Shown here: piece after piece, positions 46,575-55,959 of the stretch
Position numbering within the stretch: the stretch's first letter is position 1
How the letters are laid out: each line of letters opens with the position of its first letter
Notes under the pieces: model-generated
Told to the model about the DNA's origin: nothing
The model's database searches: none
The model's input: the letters and a program-made list of their open reading frames with translations, nothing else
From: Mesorhizobium sp. DCY119
Lineage (GTDB): Bacteria; Pseudomonadota; Alphaproteobacteria; Rhizobiales; Rhizobiaceae
Reading direction: 5' to 3'
Assembly: GCF_003590645.1 (NCBI RefSeq)
Contig: NZ_CP031834.1
Location: 372,001 to 436,000 of the forward strand
Length of the DNA stretch: 64,000 nucleotides
Made by a program: the position numbers and the translations under genes

Positions 46575-47930
46575 CTACTTGATCGCGTCCCAGCTCTTCT
46601 GGACGTCGGCTGCCACGTCGGCTGCCGGCTTGCCGCCGACCAGATCGATCATGCCGGTCCAGAAGGCGCCGGCGCCGATCTTGCCGGGCATCAGGTCCGA
46701 ACCATCGAAGCGGAAGGTCGAGGCGCCCGACAGTATCTCGCCCTGCTTCTTCAGGGCGTCGCTGGCATAGGCGTCGTTGTTGACCGATTTGAACGGCGTG
46801 ACGAAGCTGCCCTGCGCCATCCACAGCTCATGCGCCAGCGGCAGCTTGAGGAACTCGATGAAGGCGCGCGAGGCCTTGGTGTCCTTGGTGATCATCGCCA
46901 GCGTGCCGGCGCCGAGAACCGGCGTACCGAGTTCGGGCTTCGAGGCATAGGTGGGATAGTAGAAGAAGTCCGCATCCTGCCCGAGCTTGGTGCCTTCCGG
47001 GAAGAACGAGGGAATGAACGATGCCTGATGGTGCAGGTAGCATTTCGGCGGCACCGAGAAGAGACCCTTCGGGCTGTCGCGGAAATCGGTTGCGGACACT
47101 GCGGCGGCACCGCCGCTGACCATCTTGTCGTCGGTGGCGATCTTGGCGAAGATATCGAGCGCGCCGATCACAGCCGGATCGTTGAACGGGATCTCGTTCT
47201 TGACCCATTTGTCATAGGTTTCCGGCGGCTGCGTGCGCAGCATGATGTCTTCGACCCAGTCGGTCGCCGGCCAGCCGGTGGCGCCACCCGAACCCAGGCC
47301 GATGCACCACGGCGTGCCGCCATCGGCGATGATCTTTTCCGACAGAGCCTGCAGTTCTTCCTGCGTCTTGGGAACTTCGTAGCCGGCTTCCTCGAAATTA
47401 TCCGGCGAATACCAGACCAGCGACTTCACGTCGGCCTTGTAGGGAAAGGCAAAATAGCCGGCCTTGCCGTCCTTGTCCTTGAAGGTGCCGAGATCGACCC
47501 ATGACTGGCCGGCGCCGTAATTGTCCTTGACCCAGGCGGCCGTCTCGTCGCCGAGCGGCGTCAGCAGGCCCTTAGAGGCCAGGTCCTGGATCAGGCCCGG
47601 CTGCGGCAGGATGGCGATGTCGGGCGGGCTGCCGGCCTGCGTGTCGATGACGATCTGCTGCTCGTAATTCTCGGACGAGGAGTATTTGAGATCGACGCCG
47701 GTGGCTTCGCTGAAATATTCGAGAACGTTGCGGACCAGCGCTTCGTCCTCACCGCGCCACGGTCCGAAAATGGAGAGCGTCTGGCCCTTGAGGTCGACTT
47801 TCTTCAATGTTTCGAAATCGGCCCAGTGGAAACGGGCGTCCTCGCCCGGCTTGAATTTCAATTCCGCCTGAGCGGGCGCACCGAGCGCCAGCGCTGCCAG
47901 CGCCACGCCTATGAAAAGGCTCTTTCTCAT
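46575..47930 (-). CDS. aglE: Alpha-glucoside ABC transporter substrate-binding protein
   Basis: A 451-residue periplasmic sugar-binding protein. The Sec signal is KSLFIGVALAALALGAPAQA (residues 3-22). The mature part shows GQTLSIFGPWRGEDEALVRN near residue 50, typical of AglE/GgtB rather than general MalE. It begins the aglEFGAK operon, divergent from the LacI-type regulator, with a perfect 14-bp operator 122 bases before the start. Confidence 0.93.
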   Translation of the reverse strand: MRKSLFIGVALAALALGAPAQAELKFKPGEDARFHWADFETLKKVDLKGQTLSIFGPWRGEDEALVRNVLEYFSEATGVDLKYSSSENYEQQIVIDTQAGSPPDIAILPQPGLIQDLASKGLLTPLGDETAAWVKDNYGAGQSWVDLGTFKDKDGKAGYFAFPYKADVKSLVWYSPDNFEEAGYEVPKTQEELQALSEKIIADGGTPWCIGLGSGGATGWPATDWVEDIMLRTQPPETYDKWVKNEIPFNDPAVIGALDIFAKIATDDKMVSGGAAAVSATDFRDSPKGLFSVPPKCYLHHQASFIPSFFPEGTKLGQDADFFYYPTYASKPELGTPVLGAGTLAMITKDTKASRAFIEFLKLPLAHELWMAQGSFVTPFKSVNNDAYASDALKKQGEILSGASTFRFDGSDLMPGKIGAGAFWTGMIDLVGGKPAADVAADVQKSWDAIK

Positions 47931-48051
47931 CGACTTTCCTCCCAGTGGTCACAGGTCATCGGCGAAACCTCCATTTCGCCGTGCCGATGTCGCCCTGGTC
48001 GCGTCCGCCTTGCGGAACCGTCAACTCCCGACCGTGCTGGCCGAAAGTCTT

Positions 48052-48065
48052 CCAAAGCGCTTTGG
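48052..48065. promoter_or_regulatory. LacI-type operator O1 in the aglE-aglR region
   Basis: CCAAAGCGCTTTGG, a perfect 14-bp palindrome with the central CG that LacI/GalR regulators prefer. It is upstream of aglE. The rest of the 352-base divergent region is AT-rich and gene-free. Confidence 0.75.
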
Positions 48066-48259
48066 CTACTTTTATCATCGCCGCCGAAACGGGTCAGAGT
48101 CAAGCGTCATGTTACATAAACCGATTTAAATTGCAAATTTGCTGCGTTGCGTCATTGTTTTTTGCGTCGCAACAGCGAATTTCACTTCTGAAACGAGCTT
48201 TCTGCACCTAAACTGGAAATTCCGGATTTGGGTAAGGGCAAAGGAAAATACCGATGTTT

Positions 48260-48271
48260 AAAAGCGCTTTG
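48260..48271. promoter_or_regulatory. LacI-type operator O2 before aglR
   Basis: AAAAGCGCTTTG shares the AAAGCGCTTT core with O1 and ends 11 bases before the aglR GTG start, overlapping its ribosome-binding site. Two sites about 208 bases apart allow looping and autorepression by AglR. Confidence 0.7.
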
Positions 48272-48282
48272 AGGATAGAGGC

Positions 48283-49305
48283 GTGAACCTCAAGCAACTG
48301 TCGCTGATGCTCGACCTGTCGCAGACCACGGTCAGCCGGGCGCTCAACGGCTATCCCGAAGTCAGCGAGGAAACGCGCCGGCGCGTGGCGGACGCCGCAA
48401 AGCGCCACGGCTATCGCCCCAACCCCAGCGCGCGCCGTCTGGCGACCGGCAAGGCGGGCATGATCGGCTATGTCATGCCGACTGGCGCCAGCGTCGATAT
48501 CGATCCGCATTTCGTCGAATTCCTGTCGGGGCTGGGCGACTATGCCCGCGCGCATGATCTGGATCTGGTGCTGAGCCCGGCCGATGCCCGCGACGAGGAA
48601 ACGACCTACCGCCGCATCGTCGCCAACAAGCAGGTCGATGCGGTCTATGTCTCCGCACCGCGCCATGGCGACAAGCGGGTGGCGCTCATTCATCAGCTCG
48701 GCATGCCCTTCATCGTCCACGGCCGCAGCGAGGGGCTGGATTTCGATTATCCCTACCTCGACATCGACAACGAGGCCGCCTTTCACGAAGCGACACGGCT
48801 TCTCGTCCAGCTCGGCCACAAGCGCGTTGCGCTGATCAATGGCGACGATACGCAGACCTTTGCGATCTTCCGCGAACGGGGCGTGCGGCGCGCGTTGGCG
48901 GCAAGCGGCATTGCGCTCCCGCCGATCTTGCTGCGATCGGTGGCGATGACCGAGGAAAACGGCTACCGCGCCACCCGCAGCCTGCTCGAACAGAGCGAGG
49001 CGCCGACGGGCATCGTCTGCTCCAGTCTGATCATGGCGCTGGGCGCGGTGCGTGCGGTGCGCGATCTCGGCCTGACCATTCCCGGTGACCTGTCGCTGAT
49101 CGCCCATGACGACGTCTTCCCATGGCTCAAGCCGGAAAACTTTTCCGTGCCGCTGTCGACGACGCGCTCTTCGATCCGCGCGGCGGGCCAGCGCATTGCC
49201 GAACGGCTGGCAGCACGCATCTCAGGGCTGGAAACCGGCGCACGCGGCGAAATCTGGCCGGTCGACCTCGTCGTGCGCGGCTCGATCGCCGGCGCACCTA
49301 GCTGA
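48283..49305 (+). CDS. aglR: LacI family transcriptional regulator of the agl operon
   Basis: A 340-residue repressor starting with GTG. The helix-turn-helix is [20 protein letters not shown] (residues 2-21), the hinge helix [12 protein letters not shown] near 47-58, and the rest a periplasmic-binding-protein-like sensor domain. Divergent placement before aglE and two matching palindromes support control of the agl operon and of itself. Confidence 0.93.
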   Translation: MNLKQLSLMLDLSQTTVSRALNGYPEVSEETRRRVADAAKRHGYRPNPSARRLATGKAGMIGYVMPTGASVDIDPHFVEFLSGLGDYARAHDLDLVLSPADARDEETTYRRIVANKQVDAVYVSAPRHGDKRVALIHQLGMPFIVHGRSEGLDFDYPYLDIDNEAAFHEATRLLVQLGHKRVALINGDDTQTFAIFRERGVRRALAASGIALPPILLRSVAMTEENGYRATRSLLEQSEAPTGIVCSSLIMALGAVRAVRDLGLTIPGDLSLIAHDDVFPWLKPENFSVPLSTTRSSIRAAGQRIAERLAARISGLETGARGEIWPVDLVVRGSIAGAPS

Positions 49306-49394
49306 ACCAGCGCAAACCGGCTTTCTTCTATCGACAATCGCGGGGCCAGGCTTTACGGGGCGAGGAAATTTTTCGTGACCCTGAAAGGCCCGGC

Positions 49395-50069
49395 ATGCGC
49401 ACAAAAACCCTGATCGCCCCTTCGGTGCTGGCATCGGATTTCTCCAGGCTTGGCGACGAGGTCGCGGCTGTCGCGGCAGCCGGTGCCGACTGGATCCATC
49501 TCGACGTCATGGACGGCCACTTTGTTCCGAACATCACCTTCGGCGCGCCGGTCATCAAGGCGATCCGCGACCGCACCGACAAGGTGTTCGACTGCCATTT
49601 GATGATAACGCCGGCCGACCCCTATCTCGCGGCCTTTGCCGACGCCGGCTGCGATATCATCACGGTCCATGCCGAGGCCGGCCCGCATCTCGACCGCTCG
49701 CTGCAGGCGATCCGCAATCTCGGCAAGAAGGCCGGCGTTTCATTGAACCCGTCGACGCCCGAAAGCGTCATCGAATATGTGCTCGACCGGCTCGATCTCG
49801 TCCTGATCATGACCGTCAATCCCGGCTTCGGCGGCCAGGCTTTCATCCCGGCGATGGTGGAGAAGGTTAGGCGCATCAAGGCGCTGATCGGCGACCGCCC
49901 GATCGACATCGAGATCGATGGCGGTGTGAGTGCCGAAACCGCGCCGCTGGTCACGGCTGCTGGTGCCAATGTGCTGGTGGCGGGCGCTGCGATCTTCAAG
50001 GGCGGCAGTGAAGCGGCATACCGCGCGAATATCGAGGCGATCAGGACGGCGGCTGACGGGGCTCTGTAA
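49395..50069 (+). CDS. rpe: Ribulose-phosphate 3-epimerase
   Basis: A 224-residue TIM-barrel enzyme interconverting ribulose 5-phosphate and xylulose 5-phosphate. Metal and catalytic residues occur in [16 protein letters not shown] (about 34-49), FDCHLMI near 68, [10 protein letters not shown] near 139 and EIDGGV near 176. Length is standard. It stands alone; its stop codon merges into a CTCCCCCCTCGAGGGGGAG hairpin. Confidence 0.96.
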   Translation: MRTKTLIAPSVLASDFSRLGDEVAAVAAAGADWIHLDVMDGHFVPNITFGAPVIKAIRDRTDKVFDCHLMITPADPYLAAFADAGCDIITVHAEAGPHLDRSLQAIRNLGKKAGVSLNPSTPESVIEYVLDRLDLVLIMTVNPGFGGQAFIPAMVEKVRRIKALIGDRPIDIEIDGGVSAETAPLVTAAGANVLVAGAAIFKGGSEAAYRANIEAIRTAADGAL

Positions 50070-50314
50070 TCTCCCCCCTCGAGGGGGAGATGGCGCGTAG
50101 CGCCAGAGGGGGTCGGTCAAGGCAGCGCTCACCATTGCTCGGAAGTCGAGCACTGCGCCGGCGAGCCCCTCTCCGTCTCGGCTTCGCCGAGCCACCTCTC
50201 CCCATTTCATGGGGCGAGGAACCTAGATTCTGCGAGGCCGCGCGATTTCAGAACTTGGGTTCCTCGCCCCGCTTGCGGGGAGAGGTGGCGCGCGAAGCGC
50301 GACGGAGAGGGGCT
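50069..50314. repeat. Terminator-like hairpin plus family-B-type element, copy 5
   Basis: A hairpin at 50069-50091 (ATCTCCCCC / GGGGGAGAT) overlaps the rpe stop codon. Next come about 55 bases shared with the 37.15-kb region (GGTCGGTCAA...GTCGAGCAC). A 150-bp element at 50164-50314 then has AGCCCCTCTCCGTCTCGGCT-type and complementary GACGGAGAGGGGCT ends, the variant seen at 30.64 kb. The whole gap to nagA is repeat-derived. Confidence 0.8.
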
Positions 50315-50338
50315 TCTGCGATCCGCAAACTTACGCGG

Positions 50339-51502
50339 TCAACTCGCCGCGAAAACCTTCTCACCCTCAATCCAAACCCCCTCCACATCCAGCGCATCCG
50401 ACAGATGCACGATGCTGGCGGCAGCGCCCTCGCCGAGATGGCCAAGACGGACGGCCTGTCCGACCGCCTGCGCGGGATAAAGCGAGGCCATGCGCAGCGC
50501 CTCGTCAAGCTCAAGCCCGATGGTCTCACGCATGAAACGTACCGCCGAGATCATGTCGAGATCGGCGCCCGCCAGCGTGCCGTCTTCCAGCGTCAGCCGG
50601 CCATTCTCGCGGCGGATCAGCCGGCCGTTCAGCGTGAACGACTTCATGTCGGTGCCGATGGTCGCCATGGCGTCGGTGACGAGGAATATCCGAGCCGGCC
50701 CCTGCTTGGCGCGCAGCGCAATGCCGATGGTCGCAGGATCGACATGGATGCCGTCGGCGATCAGGCCGGCCGACAGTGTGCCGGTGTCGATCGTCGCCCC
50801 TGCCAGCCCCGGTTCGCGATTGCCGATCTGGCTCATCGCGTTGAACAGATGCGTGACCATGGTGGCACCTGCGGCAGCCATTGCCCGCGTGGTCTGGTAA
50901 CTGGTGTCGGAGTGGCCCAGGCTGACAATGACGCCGGCGCTTGCAAGCCCGGCGACGCGACGCTCGTCGACCGACTCGGGCGCAACGGTGGTCAGAAGCA
51001 CCGGCATCTTTTCGCGTGCGGCGATCAGCCTTGTCTCGTCCTCGTCGGTCATCGGCCGGATCAGCGCCGGGTCGTGCGCGCCCTTGCGGGCCTTCGACAG
51101 ATGCGGGCCTTCGAGGTGGAGGCCGAGGAAACCCGGCACCTTCTGCAGCGCTGCCTGCGCGCCTGCCGCGATGGCGGCTTCGGTGATTTCCGGCGTGTCG
51201 GTGATCAGCGTCGGCAGCAGCGCCGTGGTGCCGAAAGGCACGTGGGCTGCGCAGATGGTGCGGATCACTTCCAGCGATGGGCCATCATTCAGCATAATGC
51301 CGCCGCCGCCATTGACCTGAAGGTCGATGAAGCCGGGCGCAAGGATACCGCCCTTGAGTTCGATCAGGCTTATGCCGGCAGGCAGGCTGCCGCGCGGCGC
51401 GATGCGCTCGACGCTGCCGTCGCGAACGATAAGCGCGGAGTCTTCATGCCACGCCTGTCCGTCGAAAATGCGTGCGCCGGCGATGGCAAAACGATCAGTC
51501 AT
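50339..51502 (-). CDS. nagA: N-acetylglucosamine-6-phosphate deacetylase
   Basis: A 387-residue amidohydrolase-fold enzyme producing glucosamine 6-phosphate and acetate. Motifs are APGFIDLQVNGGGGIM near 55-70, GLHLEGPHLSKARKGAHDP near 127 (metal-binding glutamate), THLFNAMSQ near 215 and VTDAMATIG near 272. It is the last gene of the nagK-gntR-SIS-nagA operon, overlapping the SIS gene by four bases. Confidence 0.94.
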   Translation of the reverse strand: MTDRFAIAGARIFDGQAWHEDSALIVRDGSVERIAPRGSLPAGISLIELKGGILAPGFIDLQVNGGGGIMLNDGPSLEVIRTICAAHVPFGTTALLPTLITDTPEITEAAIAAGAQAALQKVPGFLGLHLEGPHLSKARKGAHDPALIRPMTDEDETRLIAAREKMPVLLTTVAPESVDERRVAGLASAGVIVSLGHSDTSYQTTRAMAAAGATMVTHLFNAMSQIGNREPGLAGATIDTGTLSAGLIADGIHVDPATIGIALRAKQGPARIFLVTDAMATIGTDMKSFTLNGRLIRRENGRLTLEDGTLAGADLDMISAVRFMRETIGLELDEALRMASLYPAQAVGQAVRLGHLGEGAAASIVHLSDALDVEGVWIEGEKVFAAS

Positions 51503-52527
51503 AGGGTCTCGGTCACTTTTCTCAGGTTTCGCGGTTCGTCGGGGTTCAGCCCGCGATGGCGGGCGAAGGCCTCGACGAAGCCGTAGAAGGAAACTATCAG
51601 CGCCAGCGGGTCGGTCAGCGGATGGCCGGTGGCGACGTAGGGCAAGCGCACCGCCTTACCCGCTTTTTCCGATGTCATGAAGACCGCCGCGTGCTTTTCG
51701 GCAAGCTGGCCGACGACATCGGCCATGGACAGTTCCGACGCATCCCGCGCCGCCAGTGCCAGCACCGGGAAGCCGGGGCGCACCAGCGCCAGCGGGCCGT
51801 GCATGACCTCCGCCGCACTATAGGATTCGGCATGCATGGCGCAGGTTTCCTTGAACTTCAGCGCCGCCTCGTTGGCGATGGCGAAGGAAGGGCCGCGGCC
51901 GAGAATGAACAGTGAGCTTTCGCCGGCAAGTGCTGCGGCCAGTTCCATCCAGTCGCAATCGACCGCCTTTGCCAGATGCACCGGCAGGTCGCGGAGCGCA
52001 TTCATCAGCGCATCGTCATTGGTGCAATGCGCCATCAGCGCCAGCCCGGCGACCGCCGAATTCATGAAGGTCTTGGTTGCCGCGACACTCTTTTCCACAC
52101 CGGCCAGAATGTCGATCGTGTGGTCGGACGCTTTTGCCAGTGGCGAATCCGGCGTGTTGGTCAGCGCAATCGTCAGCGAACCCGCCTTGCGGGCGGCATC
52201 CGCCATGGCGACGATGTCCGGGCTCTTGCCGGATTGCGAGATCGCCAGGCAGGCGGAACCGGCAAGACGAAGCTTTGCACCATAGATCGAGGCGACGGAG
52301 GGGCCGACGGAGGCGACCGCCAGACCGGCGGTAAGCTCGATCGCGTATTTCAGAAAGGAAGCAGCGTGGTCGGATGAGCCGCGCGCGACGGTGACGATGA
52401 AGCGCGGGTCGCGCTCCCGGATGTCGCGGCCGGCCTCGGTCAGCGCCTGACCGGAACCGTCGAGCAATCGCGCCACGGCGTCGGGTATTTCGACGATTTC
52501 GCGCCGCATATGGGTGGTGTGAGTCAC
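51499..52527 (-). CDS. SIS-domain sugar isomerase/deaminase (GlmS-like, likely glucosamine-6-phosphate deaminase)
   Basis: A 342-residue protein of two SIS domains resembling the isomerase half of GlmS without a glutaminase domain. VARGSSDHAASFLKYAIE near residue 49, ISQSGKSPDIVAMADAARKAG near 97 and GRGPSFAIANEAALKFKETC near 210 are the phosphosugar-binding segments. Such proteins replace NagB in many proteobacteria, releasing ammonia from glucosamine 6-phosphate. Context with nagA and nagK supports this. Confidence 0.87.
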   Translation of the reverse strand: MTHTTHMRREIVEIPDAVARLLDGSGQALTEAGRDIRERDPRFIVTVARGSSDHAASFLKYAIELTAGLAVASVGPSVASIYGAKLRLAGSACLAISQSGKSPDIVAMADAARKAGSLTIALTNTPDSPLAKASDHTIDILAGVEKSVAATKTFMNSAVAGLALMAHCTNDDALMNALRDLPVHLAKAVDCDWMELAAALAGESSLFILGRGPSFAIANEAALKFKETCAMHAESYSAAEVMHGPLALVRPGFPVLALAARDASELSMADVVGQLAEKHAAVFMTSEKAGKAVRLPYVATGHPLTDPLALIVSFYGFVEAFARHRGLNPDEPRNLRKVTETL

Positions 52528-52544
52528 TTACAGTCTCCGAGATG

Positions 52545-53330
52545 CTATTCCGAACCCGCCAGGCGCAGTTCGGCGACGAAGTCATAGGCGTCGCCGCGAT
52601 AGATGGAGCGGGTGAATTCGATGACCTTGCCGGTCGCCAGATAGGAAATCCGCTCGATGTTGAGGCTGGCCGAACCGGGCGGCACGTCGAGCAGCTTGGC
52701 GTCCGCTTCGCCGAGATTGGCCGCGGAAATCCGCTGCACGGCGCGAACGGGACGGTTTCCCGTGCGCTCCAGCACCGCATAGAGCGAGGAGCCGATGGCT
52801 GCCGGGTCCGGCAGGACGGTGGCCGACAGCGAAGCGCGTTCGATCGCCAGCGGCGTGTCGTTTGCGATGCGCAGGCGGCTGATGCGGGCGACCAGTTCCT
52901 TGGCCGACAGGCCGAGCACCATGATCTCGTCGGGCGAAGGCGGATAGACGCCACGGTCGAGCCAGGTCGAGGTGACCGCCATGCCGCGCCTGGCCATATC
53001 CTCGGTGAAGGAGGTGAGCCGCGACAGCGATTGCTCGACACGCTCGACACGCGGCGCGACGAAAGTGCCGGAGCCGTGGCGCTGTACCAGAATGCCGCCC
53101 TTGACCAGATCCTGCACCGCCTTGCGCACGGTGACGCGCGAAACGTCGGCTTTCACCGCGATATCGCGTTCGGAGGGCAAGGCATCGCCCGGCCCGATGA
53201 CGCCGCGCTGGACCGCGTCCTCGATGCTCTTCTTCAGTTGCAGGTAGAGCGGCGCACCGTTGCGCGCAGACGCCTTCACGGTCGAGAAAATCTGTTCCGC
53301 GACGTCAGGCATGGGCGGGCGCTCCGGCAT
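52545..53330 (-). CDS. GntR/HutC family regulator of N-acetylglucosamine genes
   Basis: A 261-residue regulator. The winged helix covers residues 25-93: PLYLQLKKSIEDAVQRGVIGPGDALPSERDIA is the HutC-type start (in part) and VSRVTVRKAVQDLVKGG the recognition helix. A UTRA effector domain follows from about residue 110 and probably binds an amino-sugar phosphate. It overlaps nagK by 26 bases; a start six codons in would still overlap. Paired TACCAAT/GGTATT motifs in the nagK-transporter gap are its likely operators. Confidence 0.9.
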   Translation of the reverse strand: MPERPPMPDVAEQIFSTVKASARNGAPLYLQLKKSIEDAVQRGVIGPGDALPSERDIAVKADVSRVTVRKAVQDLVKGGILVQRHGSGTFVAPRVERVEQSLSRLTSFTEDMARRGMAVTSTWLDRGVYPPSPDEIMVLGLSAKELVARISRLRIANDTPLAIERASLSATVLPDPAAIGSSLYAVLERTGNRPVRAVQRISAANLGEADAKLLDVPPGSASLNIERISYLATGKVIEFTRSIYRGDAYDFVAELRLAGSE

Positions 53331-54189
53331 TGCCGAACAGCCGCGCCGCCATCGTCACGGCGCCGCCTAGTGCGTCCTGCAGCGGCGCATGCATCATCGC
53401 CTGATAGCGGGCCGACATATAGGGCGCGACGAGGCCGGCGAGGCCGCCGAGCAGGCAAAGCCTCTGGCCGGGTTCGAGCTTCAGCGCGTCCAGCGCTTCC
53501 TCGAGATCGCCGACGGCGCGCTGAAGCACGCGCGCGGCGACCGGGTCGCCCTTGCCGGCATGGTCGAACACCATCGGTGCGAAAGTGCCGAAATCGGCCG
53601 GTTTCGATGCCGCGCCGAACTTGACGATGTCGCGCGGATCGCCGGCGAATTTCTTCATCACCGCCTGCGTCAGCGCTGAGCCGGGACGGATGTCATCATG
53701 GGCGAGCAGCGTTTCCTGCAGCAGGTCGCGGCCGATGCGCGCGCCGCCGCCGAGATCGCCGAGCAAAAAACCCCAGCCGCCGATGGTCTGCATGGCGTCG
53801 CCCTTGCGCGACATGAAGATCGAGCCGGTGCCGATGATGGCGATGGCGCCGTCATGGTCGCCGAGCGCACCGTTCATGGCGATCAGCGCGTCGCTTTCGA
53901 CGAGGCTGCGGCGGAAGGGCAGGATCGCTTCGAGCTGCTGCTTGTAGCCGCCGACATTGGTGCCGGCGAGGCCGAGCACTGCCGACGTGTCAGGGATGTG
54001 GCCGGGGTCCAAGTTCGCCTCGACGAAGGCCAGCCGCGCCGCCTCGACGATGTTGTGGCGGGCGCCGTCCAGATCGGTCATGATGTTGGCCGGGCCGCTC
54101 TTGCCGCGGCCGACGACGTCGCCGGAAGCCGTCGCCAATGCGGCCCTGCAGCTTGTGCCGCCGCCATCTATCCCGAGCACCAGATTCAC
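53305..54189 (-). CDS. nagK: N-acetylglucosamine kinase (BadF/BadG/BcrA/BcrD ATPase family)
   Basis: A 294-residue kinase giving N-acetylglucosamine 6-phosphate. I choose GTG 54189, with GGAGA at a good distance, so the protein begins MNLVLGIDGGGTSCRAALA; the longer frame to 54231 adds only unrelated residues and runs into the operator repeats. Other motifs are GLAGTNVGGY near 86, IAIIGTGSIFM near 131 and GDLGGGARIGRDLL near 155. First gene of the catabolic operon, divergent from the transporter. Confidence 0.9.
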   Translation of the reverse strand: MNLVLGIDGGGTSCRAALATASGDVVGRGKSGPANIMTDLDGARHNIVEAARLAFVEANLDPGHIPDTSAVLGLAGTNVGGYKQQLEAILPFRRSLVESDALIAMNGALGDHDGAIAIIGTGSIFMSRKGDAMQTIGGWGFLLGDLGGGARIGRDLLQETLLAHDDIRPGSALTQAVMKKFAGDPRDIVKFGAASKPADFGTFAPMVFDHAGKGDPVAARVLQRAVGDLEEALDALKLEPGQRLCLLGGLAGLVAPYMSARYQAMMHAPLQDALGGAVTMAARLFGNAGAPAHA

Positions 54190-54213
54190 TGTGAAGTCTC
54201 CTCGTCGGTCATG

Positions 54214-54233
54214 ATACCAATAAAATACCAATA
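54214..54233. promoter_or_regulatory. Tandem ATACCAATA operator, site 1
   Basis: Two copies of ATACCAATA at 54214-54222 and 54225-54233, spaced 11 bases start to start, about one helical turn. They lie 25 bases before the nagK start. The partner site 2 lies 115 bases further on in the opposite orientation. Confidence 0.6.
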
Positions 54234-54348
54234 GCCAAGGATTAATTTCCGAGCAACGACGACAGAAGCGAAACCTATTGATTTATAACAATTTTATACA
54301 CCTTCCCCATCGTCATCTCGGCTAATTCGTTAACGCGGCTGGACAAGT

Positions 54349-54365
54349 GGTATTTTTTTGGTATT
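54349..54365. promoter_or_regulatory. Tandem GGTATT operator, site 2
   Basis: GGTATT at 54349-54354 and again at 54360-54365, also at 11-base period, the reverse complement of the site-1 core. It probably overlaps the promoter of the transporter operon. A gene-free leader of about 270 bases follows, apart from a possible leader ORF. Confidence 0.6.
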
Positions 54366-54387
54366 GTCGATCCAGAGAGGAGATTTG

Positions 54388-54528
54388 ATGGCCGACACGC
54401 GTACCGGAATGGTGCACGAAAGGGCCGGCGCGTTGCAAATGCGAGCGCCTGCGAACACGCACCAGCTATCCTCCGACGCGGACGCGATCCTGCCTGCCGC
54501 CGGCATTCGAATGCCGGCGCAGCATTGA
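54388..54528 (+). CDS. Possible leader peptide ORF upstream of the amino-sugar transporter
   Basis: A 46-codon frame begins with ATG 54388 behind GAGGAG (54378-54383) and ends at 54528. Its product would be short and polar (starts MADTRTGMVHERAG). Near its end is a perfect 20-bp palindrome (54499-54518, GCCGGCATTCGAATGCCGGC) that could form an RNA hairpin. No homolog recognised. The good ribosome-binding site is the main support. Confidence 0.3.
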   Translation: MADTRTGMVHERAGALQMRAPANTHQLSSDADAILPAAGIRMPAQH

Positions 54529-54634
54529 GACTGCTCGAAAATGCGGGCCGAGTTTCGCCCGTCTTGTCGAGAATGGAGGAGAGCGAGGGCTCTCATCAAA
54601 ATCGAACCTGAACAGGTCAACAGGGAGAACCGAA

Positions 54635-55894
54635 ATGAAACGTACGGCACTAACCACGCTTCTGATGGCAACCAGCATCCTCGGCTCGGCCGGGCTTGCG
54701 GCTGCACAGGATGCCGCGCTTACAGTCGAAAGCTGGCGCAATGACGACCTTGCCATCTGGCAGGAAAAGCTCATCCCCGCCTTCGAGAAATCAAATCCCG
54801 GCATCAAGGTCACCTTCGCGCCATCCGCGCCGACCGAATACAACGCCGCGCTGAACGCCAAGCTCGATGCCGGTTCCGCCGGCGACCTCATCACCTGCCG
54901 CCCGTTCGATGCCTCGCTCGAACTCTACAACAAGGGCCAGCTTGCCGATCTCGCCAGCCTGCCCGGCATGGAAAACTTCTCCGACGTCGCCAAGTCCGCG
55001 TGGACGACCGACGACGGCAAGGCGACCTTCTGCGTGCCGATGGCATCCGTCATCCACGGCTTCATCTACAATCAGGAAGCCTTCGACAAGCTCGGCATCA
55101 AGCCGCCGGCAACCGAGGAAGAATTCTTCGCAGCGCTCGAGAAGATCAAGGCCGACGGCACCTACATCCCGATGGCTATGGGTACCAAGGATCTCTGGGA
55201 AGCCGCGACCATGGGCTACCAGAACATCGGCCCGACCTACTGGAAGGGTGAGGAAGGCCGCCTGGCGCTGATCAAGGGCGACCAGAAGCTGACCGATCCG
55301 GACTGGGTCGAGCCCTATGCGACGCTTGCCAAGTGGAAGCCTTATCTCGGCGACGGTTTCGAGGCGCAGAGCTATCCGGACAGCCAGAACCTGTTCACGC
55401 TCGGCCGCGCTGCGATCTACCCGGCCGGCTCGTGGGAAATCTCGGTGTTCAACACGCAGGCCCAATTCAAGATGGGCGCCTTCCCGCCGCCGGTGCGCAA
55501 GGCCGGCGACACCTGCTACATCTCCGACCACAACGACATCGGCATCGGCATGAACGCCAAGAGCAAGAACCCCGAAGCAGCGAAGAAATTCCTGTCCTGG
55601 GTCGCTTCGCCCGAGTTCGCCACCATCTACGCCAACGCGCTGCCGGGCTTCTTCAGCCTGTCCTCAACGCCGGTGAAGATGGAAGATCCGCTGGCGCAGG
55701 AATTCGTGTCCTGGCGCGAGAAGTGCAAGCCGACGATCCGCTCGACCTACCAGATCCTGTCGCGCGGCACGCCGAACCTCGAAAACGAGACCTGGGTCGA
55801 ATCGGCAAACGTCATCAACGGCACCGATACGCCCGATGTGGCAGCCAAGAAGCTGCAGGACGGTCTCGACAGCTGGTACAAGCCGGCAAAATAA
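54635..55894 (+). CDS. ABC transporter substrate-binding protein, N-acetylglucosamine type
   Basis: A 419-residue family-1 sugar-binding protein. Sec signal RTALTTLLMATSILGSAGLA (residues 3-22, cleavage after AAA near 24). The mature domain has ALTVESWRNDDLAIWQEKLI and SFEKSNPGIKVTF-like early strands and a YPAGSWEISVF ligand-site segment near 265. Divergence from nagK-nagA and shared operators make N-acetylglucosamine or chitobiose the likely ligand. It is followed by a strong hairpin and then by a foreign gene before the permeases. Confidence 0.88.
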   Translation: MKRTALTTLLMATSILGSAGLAAAQDAALTVESWRNDDLAIWQEKLIPAFEKSNPGIKVTFAPSAPTEYNAALNAKLDAGSAGDLITCRPFDASLELYNKGQLADLASLPGMENFSDVAKSAWTTDDGKATFCVPMASVIHGFIYNQEAFDKLGIKPPATEEEFFAALEKIKADGTYIPMAMGTKDLWEAATMGYQNIGPTYWKGEEGRLALIKGDQKLTDPDWVEPYATLAKWKPYLGDGFEAQSYPDSQNLFTLGRAAIYPAGSWEISVFNTQAQFKMGAFPPPVRKAGDTCYISDHNDIGIGMNAKSKNPEAAKKFLSWVASPEFATIYANALPGFFSLSSTPVKMEDPLAQEFVSWREKCKPTIRSTYQILSRGTPNLENETWVESANVINGTDTPDVAAKKLQDGLDSWYKPAK

Positions 55895-55909
55895 GGCTCA
55901 GGCAGCAGG

Positions 55910-55936
55910 TCGGGTCGCGCATCATGCGCGGCCCGG
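55910..55936. terminator. Hairpin after the amino-sugar binding-protein gene
   Basis: CGGGTCGCGCAT and ATGCGCGGCCCG face each other 17 bases after the stop codon, with one base between the arms, so the tip must open. It may stabilise the upstream mRNA or end part of the transcription before the DUF gene and permeases. Confidence 0.5.
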
Positions 55937-55959
55937 CTTCTAACAACCAGTCGAACTAG

